This document shows positions 7,929 through 15,625 of a DNA stretch of 64,000 bases, piece by piece. Every line of letters begins with the position of its first letter. Positions within the stretch are counted from its first letter, which is position 1. The position numbers and the translations under genes were made by a program. The DNA comes from Porticoccus hydrocarbonoclasticus MCTG13d. Its GTDB lineage: Bacteria > Pseudomonadota > Gammaproteobacteria > Pseudomonadales > Porticoccaceae. The notes under the pieces are model-generated. The model was not told the DNA's origin, searched no databases, and saw nothing but the letters and a program-made list of their open reading frames with translations. The stretch lies in NCBI RefSeq assembly GCF_000744735.1, contig NZ_JQMM01000001.1, positions 1,798,001 to 1,862,000 on the forward strand, given 5' to 3'.

Positions 7929-8064
7929 GCGTGGCGCACCGCTCTACCCTTAATGGCTGTTGGCAGCCCACACACAAGCGCCTTCACGACTCCTATATCA
8001 ATTGGGGGTTGGGTAACCAGACGTGCAGGAGCGGGCCGTCTTCCCCACCCACTCTGGCGCCACA
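7929..8064 (+). ncRNA. candidate DRT3-associated structured RNA with ACACACA
   Basis: The sequence directly after drt3b folds into a compact element. GTGGCGC (7931-7937) pairs perfectly with GCGCCAC (8057-8063), closing the whole unit. Inside, 7946-7954 pairs with 8001-8009 over nine positions, two of them G-U. A hairpin with stem GGCTG/CAGCC and loop TTGG (7955-7968) stacks directly on that helix. Immediately after the hairpin comes CACACACAA (7969-7977) with no evident strong partner. A further AGACG/CGTCT stem (8019-8023/8037-8041) and an alternative CTCCT/AGGAG pairing (7990-7994/8027-8031) could form a pseudoknot. As I recall, DRT3 systems use an RNA with an AC-repeat template to make GT-repeat DNA. 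Exact ends and transcription are inferred. Confidence 0.68.
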
Positions 8065-8168
8065 AAAAATGCAGTTTTACTGATGACCAAGCTGGTTTCG
8101 CTTCGAGACTCGGTTTGTCAATGGCGTTGTAGCCGGTACTACCCCAGTGTCTTGATCACATTTGTATT

Positions 8169-8198
8169 CAGAATTCCGGGGACAGTTTACTTAATTAA
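8169..8198 (+). mobile_element. possible solo end of an IS200/RAYT-like element
   Basis: AATTCCGGGGACAGT followed by TTACTTAATTAA closely resembles a sequence I know from next to REP-associated tyrosine transposase genes in many proteobacteria. No transposase gene is present here, so it would be a leftover. It sits at the right edge of the accessory block. The match is from memory. Confidence 0.35.
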
Positions 8199-8520
8199 AT
8201 GTCTGTTATTGGCCGACTGCGAACTAAAGCCTTGATTAATCTCGGGGTTTTTTCTATTCGCTCTTCCTCCGTGCGCAGACTTGAAATAACAACTAGAAAA
8301 CCACCCCACCCACCGAATAGATTTCCCATCGTCTACCGCCTCTAATTCTTGCACAATGCCCCCCGTAACAACTTGCGGGAGCAGCAGTGCCATAAAACGC
8401 CAATTTTGACCATCGACTTTTCTGATCCTAGGCTTGCCTGTCACGTCAGTGGCTTTTACGGATACAGACACCGCCCATGAGCACGGCCTTTTTTACCAGA
8501 TCGTTTAGCAGCACCACTTG
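8187..8520 (-). pseudogene. degraded reading frame, family unknown
   Basis: On the minus strand a frame reads GEYQVVLLNDLVKKAVLMG and then stops, while the neighbouring frame continues from 8471 as VKATDVTGKPRIRKVDG and WRFMALLLPQVVTGGI. Both halves look protein-like and are joined by what would be one frameshift, which suggests a broken gene. The tail runs into the mobile-element-like sequence. I do not recognise the product, and the whole could be chance. Confidence 0.3.
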
Positions 8521-8545
8521 GTATTCACCGCCGGTTTTGGACTAT

Positions 8546-9907
8546 TCACTTAATCCATATCTGCTTGGCATTAACAAATTCTTTTATGCCTTGCGGCCCT
8601 AGCTCACGGCCATAACCGGAACCTTTAATGCCGCCACTGGGTAGTCGTGGATCGGTTTTAACAATGCCATTAATGGCCACCTGGCCGGAGTCGATTTGTA
8701 AAGCCAGTGATTTTGCCAGCGAGGCGTTTTCTGTCCAGATCCCGGCCCCCAGGCCATATTCAGTGTCATTGGCCATTTCAAGCGCATGATCGACATCATC
8801 TGCTTTGATGATCACCATCACGGGTCCAAAAGTTTCCTCCTGAAAGGCGCACATGGTGGGTGTCACACCAGTCAGTAATGTCACCGGATAGAAAAACCCG
8901 GCCTCTTCCGGCAAGTGACCGCCAAGCAGACATTTGGCGCCGGCGGCGATCGTTTCTTCGACCTGGCGGTGCAAATTCAGTTGTAAATCCTCACGGGCAA
9001 TTGGACCGATATCCGTGTCGGCCTGCAGGGGGTCACCAAGCCGTAACTTGCCAAGTCGCTGTTCGACCAGCTCGATAAAACAATCATGGACATCCGCCTC
9101 AACGATTACCCGTTTGGCGGCAATACAGGACTGGCCGGCATTAATGATCCGCGACAGGCAGATAATATCCGCCGCCTGTTCGAGATTGGCATCGTTTAAC
9201 ACCAGTACTGGATCCGAACCGCCGAGTTCCAATACACAGGGCTTAACTTCACTACCGGCTATGGCTGCCACTTTTTTGCCTGCGCTGTTGGAGCCGGTAA
9301 ACGACACTGCCGCTATGCGTGGATCGCGAATCGCCAGTTCCACTTCCGGTGTTTCCAGTGGCAGGTTGACCATAATATTATCCGGCGCACCGGCCTTTAA
9401 AAATGCGTTGGCAATTGCCTGGGCAGATCGCGGCACATGCGGGTCATGTTTCATCACGCAGGTATTGCCAGCCATCAGTGCCGGCGCCAAATAGCGAAAG
9501 GCCAGCCATAACGGTGCATTCCACGGCAAAATACCCAGCAGGGTGCCGAGTGGCTGGTAGGTCACATAACTCAGGCTGGCATCGGATGGCAGGGTCTCGT
9601 CGGCCAGATAGGCCTCGGCATGGTCGGCGTAATACTCGGCGCAGGTCGCGGCTTTTTCGACTTCTGGCATACCTTCTTTGATGGGTTTGCCCATTTCCAG
9701 TGCCATTAACTCGGCAATGTCCTGTTTTTCGGCGCGCAATTGTTTGGCCACGGCTTGCAGCACTTTGGCACGCTCGGCAAAACTCGTGGTACGCCACTTC
9801 GCAAAGGCGGCACTTGCATCGCCAATGCGAGCGTGCATTTGATTTTTATCAAGCGAGGGGAAACCTCCGAGCTGTTGTCCGTTATAGGGATTGGTTGCTA
9901 CTAGCAT
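8546..9907 (-). CDS. doeC: aldehyde dehydrogenase, ectoine pathway (DoeC-like)
   Basis: An NAD(P)-dependent aldehyde dehydrogenase, 453 residues, close to the succinate-semialdehyde dehydrogenase subgroup (Sad/GabD-like). The catalytic Glu lies in ELGGSDP and the catalytic Cys in NAGQSCIAAKR; LPWNAPLW, SFTGSNSAGKK and QEETFGPV are the usual cofactor and structural motifs. As the last gene of an ectoine degradation operon it should oxidise aspartate semialdehyde to aspartate (the DoeC role). It starts 7 bp after doeA behind a GAGGA ribosome site. By sequence alone it could use succinate semialdehyde; the pathway assignment comes from its neighbours. Confidence 0.82.
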   Translation of the reverse strand: MLVATNPYNGQQLGGFPSLDKNQMHARIGDASAAFAKWRTTSFAERAKVLQAVAKQLRAEKQDIAELMALEMGKPIKEGMPEVEKAATCAEYYADHAEAYLADETLPSDASLSYVTYQPLGTLLGILPWNAPLWLAFRYLAPALMAGNTCVMKHDPHVPRSAQAIANAFLKAGAPDNIMVNLPLETPEVELAIRDPRIAAVSFTGSNSAGKKVAAIAGSEVKPCVLELGGSDPVLVLNDANLEQAADIICLSRIINAGQSCIAAKRVIVEADVHDCFIELVEQRLGKLRLGDPLQADTDIGPIAREDLQLNLHRQVEETIAAGAKCLLGGHLPEEAGFFYPVTLLTGVTPTMCAFQEETFGPVMVIIKADDVDHALEMANDTEYGLGAGIWTENASLAKSLALQIDSGQVAINGIVKTDPRLPSGGIKGSGYGRELGPQGIKEFVNAKQIWIK

Positions 9908-9914
9908 AATGTCC

Positions 9915-11171
9915 TCAGGAAGGGTGTTTGGTGGTGGTTTTTTTAACGTCTGTGGTGGCCTCGTTGTGACGCGCGCTATCCAGACTCAGCAGTTTTTTAC
10001 TGCTGTTTGTCGGTTTGACGCTAAAATCCCGATCCATTGTGAAGAAAGACTCACAGCCATCCTCGGTAATGTAGATGGTGTCAGAAATACCGCAGGTTTT
10101 ATCGCCATCGACACCCCACATCCAGGGAATAATGTGGAAGGTCATGCCGGGTTTTAGTACTGCGGATTCACCTTGCTTAAGGCTGACGATATAGCCCTCA
10201 TCCCAACTGGGTGGGAAGGCGATACCAATCGAATAACCAGAGCGGGTCACCAGCCGGGCACCCACATCATTTTTGGTAATGATATTGCGGATCATGTTAT
10301 CGGCATCGGACACCGTCATACCCGGCTGAAATTTATTGTGTACGACATCCAGAGCCATTTTCATGATCTCCTGGGCCTTGTACATTGATGTACTGAGTTT
10401 TCCCAGCACAACGGTGCGCATCATCGCTGTGTGATAACGCCGGTAACAGCCAGCGACTTCGAGAAACACATGTTCGCCGGGTTGCACCACGCGACCTTCC
10501 CATGTGGCATGACCAATCATGGTGCGCGGTCCGGATGTCACGTAAGGCATCACGGCCGGTGGTTCTCCGCCAGCTTTAAACATGGCAGAACTTATCGCCG
10601 CACCAATTTCATTTTCAGTGACACCAGCTTCCGTGGCATCGATACCCGCCTGCATGCCCGCTTCGGTAGCTCTTGTGGCATTTTGCATGACAGCAATCTC
10701 TACCGGCGACTTGCAGACCCGTCCCTCTTCAACAATGCCAAAACAATCCAGCAATTTACCATCGGTCAGTGTGTTGTGAATGCAATCCTGATGATACGCC
10801 GGGAAGAAGTAGCTGTTGCGCTCATAGCCGATACGTTTTTTATCAAGACCAAATTCACGCAAGGCATCGACCAGCATTTGAATCGCATCACCGGTATCCG
10901 GATACGGCCGGGTGATTTCCACCCAGGTGCGGGCCGTGATATTCGACTCTTCCAGTTTCCGGGTGATCATAAACGGCTCATCTTCGAGTGGCACGACCAG
11001 GGCCTGAAAGAAGGAATAACCCGTCGTCTGATAATCCGTCAGATACATAATGTTTTCCGGATCGGAAATTACCACCGCGTCCATGTGGCGCTCGGCTATC
11101 CGCTCACGCAATTCGCGCAATCGTCGCGCATATTCCTCAAAAGGAAAGGTCATATCATCGCGTTTTCTCAT
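9915..11171 (-). CDS. doeA: ectoine hydrolase DoeA (peptidase M24 fold)
   Basis: Opens the ectoine ring to N-acetyl-2,4-diaminobutyrate in the cytoplasm. The 418-residue protein has a creatinase-like N-terminal domain (about 1-165, VVISDPENIMYLTDYQTTGY) and a pita-bread M24 domain (GGEPPAVMPYVTSGPRTMIGHATWEG, HIIPWMWGVDGD). Metal ligands of ordinary M24 peptidases are partly replaced, as is typical of DoeA/EutD. The ATG at 11171 overlaps the doeD stop (ATGA) and has AGGAG five bases upstream, which favours it over the Met six codons later. The last 25 residues look like a low-complexity tail. The neighbours (transaminase, deacetylase, dehydrogenase) make the pathway call strong. Confidence 0.9.
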   Translation of the reverse strand: MRKRDDMTFPFEEYARRLRELRERIAERHMDAVVISDPENIMYLTDYQTTGYSFFQALVVPLEDEPFMITRKLEESNITARTWVEITRPYPDTGDAIQMLVDALREFGLDKKRIGYERNSYFFPAYHQDCIHNTLTDGKLLDCFGIVEEGRVCKSPVEIAVMQNATRATEAGMQAGIDATEAGVTENEIGAAISSAMFKAGGEPPAVMPYVTSGPRTMIGHATWEGRVVQPGEHVFLEVAGCYRRYHTAMMRTVVLGKLSTSMYKAQEIMKMALDVVHNKFQPGMTVSDADNMIRNIITKNDVGARLVTRSGYSIGIAFPPSWDEGYIVSLKQGESAVLKPGMTFHIIPWMWGVDGDKTCGISDTIYITEDGCESFFTMDRDFSVKPTNSSKKLLSLDSARHNEATTDVKKTTTKHPS

Positions 11172-12445
11172 GCCGGCTCCTGCATCATGACGTTATCGGT
11201 GGCTTTAATGAGGATTTTCAGCCCTTCTTCCAAATCAGCTTTGGGCGTGGTCAATGGCGGTATCAATTTCACTACCCGACCGCCAGTGCCGCAACTGGCA
11301 ATCATCAGACCGGATTCAAAACACTGACTGACAATTTGTTTGGCGCGATCACCATTACCGACGTCGAGGCCCAGGATCATGCCTTTGCCAGTCAGGTTCA
11401 CCAGCGGATGCCGATCCACCAATGGCTGCAGGCTATCTGCCATCATGGCACCATGGGCTTTAACGGTTTGCATCAGTTCATCGTCGTCAAAATACGTCAG
11501 TGCCTGATCGCCGGCGATAAAGGAAATATCCTGGCCCCGAAAGGTGCCGGTATGTTCGCCCGGCAACCAATGCTGGTCATGTTCGGGTTTGACCAGATTC
11601 ATGGCCATTGGCGTACCCAGACCGCCGATACCTTTGGCAAGGCAGATAATATCGGGATCCACATCCAAATCATCGAAACTGAAAAACGAACCGGTGCGAC
11701 CGACGCCGACCTGAATATCATCGATAATCAGCAGGGCGCCGACGTCTTTGGCTAGTTTGGCCAAGGCCTGTAACCAGCCTTTATCGGCGACCTTGACGCC
11801 ACCTTCGGCCTGAATGGTTTCCAGTAAAAAACCTGCTGGCGGTGAAATACCACTGGAGCTGTCAGCATAAATAGCGCGCAGTTGTTCGATGCTCTGCATG
11901 CCACAACCCAGTTCACAGCCGGGACAGACGGTTTCGCAACCAAATGGGAAATGTTGAACATGGGTCAGTGGCACACCGGCCGCGTTACGGAAATGCTGGT
12001 TAGCGGTGGCACTCAGCGCTCCCAGGGTCATGCCATGAAAACCATGGCTGAAAGCAACAATATCCTGCCGGCCGGTTACCCGACGGGCCATTTTCATGGC
12101 GGCTTCAACGGCATTGGTGCCGGTCGGACCCATAAACTGCATTTTGTGCGGCATTTTACGCGGTTCAAGAATGGTCTTGGTGAAATGTTCCATAAATTGC
12201 CGCTTGGCAGTGGTGTGCATATCGAGACTGTGGGTGACACCGTTCGATTGAATGTAGGCAATCACCGCTTCGGTCATTCGCGGATTGTTGTGGCCAAAAT
12301 TCAGCACCCCGGCACCGGCAAAAAAGTCGATATATTCCCGGCCATTTTCATCAGTTTGCCGGGCATTCAACGCCTTATCAAAGACTACCGGATACACTCG
12401 GCAATAAGCCCGAATTGCCGATTCTCTTTGTTCAAATATGCTCAT
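11168..12445 (-). CDS. doeD: L-2,4-diaminobutyrate aminotransferase DoeD
   Basis: A PLP-dependent class III aminotransferase, 425 residues, that turns 2,4-diaminobutyrate into aspartate semialdehyde. Family marks: FFAGAGVLNFGHNNP, MQFMGPTGTNAVEAAMKMAR, FSHGFHGMTLGALS, LIIDDIQVGVGRTGSFFSFD and LAKGIGGLGTPMA with the PLP lysine. It resembles EctB of ectoine synthesis, which runs the reverse reaction, but no ectA or ectC is nearby and hydrolase and deacetylase genes flank it, so degradation is the better reading. Its stop overlaps the doeA start; the gap to doeB2 is 18 bp. Confidence 0.9.
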   Translation of the reverse strand: MSIFEQRESAIRAYCRVYPVVFDKALNARQTDENGREYIDFFAGAGVLNFGHNNPRMTEAVIAYIQSNGVTHSLDMHTTAKRQFMEHFTKTILEPRKMPHKMQFMGPTGTNAVEAAMKMARRVTGRQDIVAFSHGFHGMTLGALSATANQHFRNAAGVPLTHVQHFPFGCETVCPGCELGCGMQSIEQLRAIYADSSSGISPPAGFLLETIQAEGGVKVADKGWLQALAKLAKDVGALLIIDDIQVGVGRTGSFFSFDDLDVDPDIICLAKGIGGLGTPMAMNLVKPEHDQHWLPGEHTGTFRGQDISFIAGDQALTYFDDDELMQTVKAHGAMMADSLQPLVDRHPLVNLTGKGMILGLDVGNGDRAKQIVSQCFESGLMIASCGTGGRVVKLIPPLTTPKADLEEGLKILIKATDNVMMQEPA

Positions 12446-12463
12446 CTAATTCTCCTTACGTAT

Positions 12464-13648
12464 TTACGCCTTGCCGACGTTGGACAGATCCTCCGGAACA
12501 GGTGCGCCACAAAGGCGTGCAAACAGGGCCGTGACCAAAGGAATCAACCGGTCGTTAAAATCATAGTATGGACTGTGGCACGGTGCCTGATGTTCAGGGC
12601 CATCATCGCTACCAATCAGCGCAAAAGCGCCGGGGATTTCCTGCAGGTAATAACTGAAATCTTCGGAGGCCATAATTGGCAAGCGAATATCGCTATACAG
12701 GGCATCAGCGCCGAATAAGGTCTTCCACTGTTCACGTATCTGCAAAGCGGGCAGGGCGTGATTGGTGGTCGCTTCATAGCGCGGATAAATATTGACCTCG
12801 CAATGCACGCCATAGCTGATCGCGGTTTGTTGACTGATTTCAGTGATAAGGCGGTTGAGTGTTTCGCGCGTGGCTTTATCGGGAACGCGGATGCTGCCAC
12901 CAATTTTGGCCTGTTGCGGTATAACGGTCGGTGCGCTGGGCGCCTCAATAGACGTAACACTTAATACTGCGGCCTGTTGCGGGGGTAGACGCCGGCTGAT
13001 GACCTGCTGCAAGTTTAAAGTGATGGCACTGGCGGCCAGCACTGGATCCCGGCATAACTCAGGCTGACTGGCATGACCGCCCAAGCCGTTAATAATCAGC
13101 TCAAATGTGCCATTTCCAGACATGACAATGTCATCGGGGCAGACCAATTTGCCAAATGGTATCGCCGGCCAGTTGTGCCAACCATAAATCACATTAATAC
13201 CGTCTAACGCGCCATCATGGATCATTTCCCGCGCACCATGACCGCCTTCCTCCGCAGGCTGAAAAATCAAGGTCACCGGTCCTGGCAATACAGATTCCTG
13301 CATTTTCAGCCAGTGGGCTGCGGCCATAAGCGTTGCGGTGTGACCATCATGCCCACAGGCGTGCATGCAGCCGGGCTGTTGGGAAGTCCAGTTTTTTTGG
13401 CTGTTTTCACTGAGAGGCAGCGCATCAATATCACCGCGCAGCGCAATATGCGGGCCTTTGCCTGTCGAGTTCAGCCAGGCCAGGGTGCCGGTGCCGGCAC
13501 AAGCGCGCCAGGCAATATTCAACCTGCTGAGCGTCTCGCGAATACGATCAGCGGTACGGTATTCCTGCCAGCCCAACTCAGGATGCGCGTGTAAATCCCG
13601 TCGCAACATTTTTGCGTTGGTGATGGTTTCCTGCCAGCTATCTGACAT
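12464..13648 (-). CDS. doeB2: N2-acetyl-diaminobutyrate deacetylase, M20 type (DoeB2)
   Basis: A zinc amidohydrolase of the M20D family, 394 residues. It carries the metal motifs GCMHACGHDGHTA and PAEEGGHGAREM, a dimerisation/lid domain (GLGGHASQPE), and a terminal His in EHQAPCHSPYYDFND. In this operon it should remove the acetyl group from N-acetyl-diaminobutyrate released by DoeA. Halomonas uses an unrelated aspartoacylase-like DoeB for that step; the M20 form is the DoeB2 variant. It is the first gene of the operon, so the promoter lies in the 220 bp to its right. Specificity is inferred from context: hippurate- or indole-acetyl-amino-acid hydrolases look similar. Confidence 0.85.
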   Translation of the reverse strand: MSDSWQETITNAKMLRRDLHAHPELGWQEYRTADRIRETLSRLNIAWRACAGTGTLAWLNSTGKGPHIALRGDIDALPLSENSQKNWTSQQPGCMHACGHDGHTATLMAAAHWLKMQESVLPGPVTLIFQPAEEGGHGAREMIHDGALDGINVIYGWHNWPAIPFGKLVCPDDIVMSGNGTFELIINGLGGHASQPELCRDPVLAASAITLNLQQVISRRLPPQQAAVLSVTSIEAPSAPTVIPQQAKIGGSIRVPDKATRETLNRLITEISQQTAISYGVHCEVNIYPRYEATTNHALPALQIREQWKTLFGADALYSDIRLPIMASEDFSYYLQEIPGAFALIGSDDGPEHQAPCHSPYYDFNDRLIPLVTALFARLCGAPVPEDLSNVGKA

Positions 13649-13741
13649 GGCCCCCCCCTATTGTGGCTCGCACATCACGGTTTGGTGATAATGCAACTTC
13701 ACACTGTAAAAAAAATCGGCGCATTGCAAGAAAAATCATCA

Positions 13742-13778
13742 GCTTTTCAGTCATGTTGATTGATTGACATGAAAAAGC
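13742..13778. promoter_or_regulatory. two-part inverted repeat upstream of the ectoine operon
   Basis: GCTTTT-cag-TCATGT on the left mirrors ACATGA-AAAAGC on the right, with a ten-base centre made of TGATTGATTG. It lies about 95-130 bp before doeB2, in the only space where the operon promoter can be. It may be a regulator site (ectoine operons are often controlled by Lrp/AsnC- or GntR-type proteins), or a hairpin in a transcript ending here. Confidence 0.4.
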
Positions 13779-13870
13779 CGTTTTTTTGCAATAATAATTG
13801 CCCGCTATTGTGGGTTGAATTTAACGAAGATGATGAAGCTGTGGCTTTAGCGAGGACAGCTGAATAGGTC

Positions 13871-15367
13871 TCAGAACGTTGATAGTCCGCTTGCTTCCAT
13901 CATGCGATAAAGCCAGTAGTTGAGGGCGGATTCATCGGCGTACGCTTCATACGGCAGGCTGTGAAATTGCTCTCCAGTGTTGTTCCATTGCTGATCGAAA
14001 AAGGCCAGAGCGCGTTGGGCGGCGGGATGTTCGGAATCGGTCTGCAGGGCGACCTGGGTTTCGAGGTTGTAATTGTCAAGATTGCGCCGGGTGAAATTGG
14101 CGGAACCCAGCATTAGCCAGACCGGCTGGTCGTCACCACCCCGGTGCAGCATGTATTTAAAGTGGCATTGCTCGCCACTTGTGTTGCACCAGCGCAATGG
14201 AATGCCGGCTGCGTGCAACTCGCTGGCAACCTGTCGGTTGGGTACACCATTCTTCTTGCGCCCGAAGGCATCCTCATTGGGATCGAGCAGAATGCGCAAC
14301 TGTACGCCGCGCTGGTGAGCCCGAATCAGGGCCTCGATCAATTCGCGATGGGCCAGGTAGAACATGGCCACGTCCAAGCGGTCACCGCTTGCGGCCCGTC
14401 CGATCTGTTTTAGCGCTGCATCGCGAATAGCCGCCTCCGTCAGGACCTGTATCGTCGCTCCGGAGGTAGTGGATTCACGGGGCGGTGTCCATTGATTTGG
14501 CCAGTTCGGAACCTGACCGGACAGCATGACTGTGGCACGCATGCTGGCCAGCAGATCAGCCGCAGCTGCGCCCGAGAAAGTCAGAGCTACGTTGCTGTGT
14601 CGGCTGCTGGCATCATGGGCGTTACCGGACGACACCCAGCCTCGAAGCTGCCCGGCCCGGTCGACGACCAGCGCTTTGCGGTGATTGGCTTTGAAATTGG
14701 GCAGGGTTAGCCAGGTCCTCAGGCTAACCGGTTTTTCGCCGACCGGGTTGGGCAGCCAGCCCCCCGGAGAGTTGCCGAACCACTGACAGCACATTCGCCA
14801 GGCCGCTGACCACAGTGGATTGGAGTCGCGCAGCATCGAAAGATCGGTTTCGACAACGTCGATTCCCGCGGCCTTCAGCGCATCAAGACGGTCGGATTCG
14901 ACGCCGCCGTAGAGCCGGTTGAAGGGGTCGATAATCAGTATAATCTGCATATCGGGGCGGGCCTGCCGTCGGGCTAGCAATCGCTCGAACACCTGGCCGG
15001 AGAGTGCGCGATATCCGTCGTCAGTGCGGCCGGCGAAATCGTTGATTAAAAACATCTCCAGCACAATCAACTGCTCGGCGTTATCGATCAGGGCTAACAA
15101 TGTATCGAAGATCTCGCTTCGCTGATGCTGCTGACCATCGGCGTCGAGCCAGGTGCTATCGATCAGAAAATCGACATCATTTGCCTCGCGCTGCGGATAG
15201 CCTGTATCCAGGCCGTATGGCAACGGCTTGTAAACATGCCAGACGAACGTGCCTGAGTAGACGATCAGCAAAATGCCAATCAGCCAGGCCACCGGGTGTA
15301 ATTGAAGCAATTGCATAAAAGCTATCGATTTGGCTGGTAGTGCCTTGTTCAGTATGTCTTTAGGCAT
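13871..15367 (-). CDS. phospholipase D-like membrane-anchored protein
   Basis: A PLD-superfamily protein with two catalytic half-sites. The first is NHRKALVVD, a full H-x-K-x4-D motif, followed by GWVSSGNAHD; the second is CHFKYMLHR with GSANFTRRNLDNYNLE, where the usual Asp is not in place. One membrane segment near the start (AWLIGILLIVYSGTFVW) anchors it, the rest probably facing the periplasm. Members act on phospholipids, cardiolipin synthesis or nucleic acids; the substrate here is open. An in-frame TTG at 15472 would add 35 residues; I prefer the ATG at 15367, though neither has a good ribosome site. The stop lies on the far side of the doe promoter region. Confidence 0.8.
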   Translation of the reverse strand: MPKDILNKALPAKSIAFMQLLQLHPVAWLIGILLIVYSGTFVWHVYKPLPYGLDTGYPQREANDVDFLIDSTWLDADGQQHQRSEIFDTLLALIDNAEQLIVLEMFLINDFAGRTDDGYRALSGQVFERLLARRQARPDMQIILIIDPFNRLYGGVESDRLDALKAAGIDVVETDLSMLRDSNPLWSAAWRMCCQWFGNSPGGWLPNPVGEKPVSLRTWLTLPNFKANHRKALVVDRAGQLRGWVSSGNAHDASSRHSNVALTFSGAAAADLLASMRATVMLSGQVPNWPNQWTPPRESTTSGATIQVLTEAAIRDAALKQIGRAASGDRLDVAMFYLAHRELIEALIRAHQRGVQLRILLDPNEDAFGRKKNGVPNRQVASELHAAGIPLRWCNTSGEQCHFKYMLHRGGDDQPVWLMLGSANFTRRNLDNYNLETQVALQTDSEHPAAQRALAFFDQQWNNTGEQFHSLPYEAYADESALNYWLYRMMEASGLSTF

Positions 15368-15625
15368 TTGTGGCTCAGGTATGGCGGCTGTCGGAATGAG
15401 GCCCCCATGGTCGGGGTGGCGGTTTGATATTACGTTAGCCTTGAGGGTTCGGGCAATAATGAGCGTTGCCAAGCGCCGAATCGTCGATGGTCAGGGCAAA
15501 CTGGATAGCATCCAGTCCACGCCGTTGTCCCGCCGCTTCTTCAGTACCACGACGATGCTGTGTTCGGGTTCAGTAAGTCTTCTTGGCAGCCAGCTTCCAT
15601 GATTTCGAATTCAGGTATTGTGGAA

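Larger units (their letters stand above)
7929..8545. other. region between drt3b and the ectoine operon
   Basis: It holds the structured RNA candidate (7929-8064), a mobile-element-like terminus (8169-8198) and a degraded minus-strand frame (about 8187-8520). The stretch 8065-8165 has only a weak CAGT-TTT-ACTG hairpin and nothing else I can name. Confidence 0.5.

Noticed and set aside
11168-12445. EctB of ectoine synthesis
   Set aside because: Sequence is similar, but ectA and ectC are absent while doeA, doeB2 and doeC flank it, which indicates degradation.
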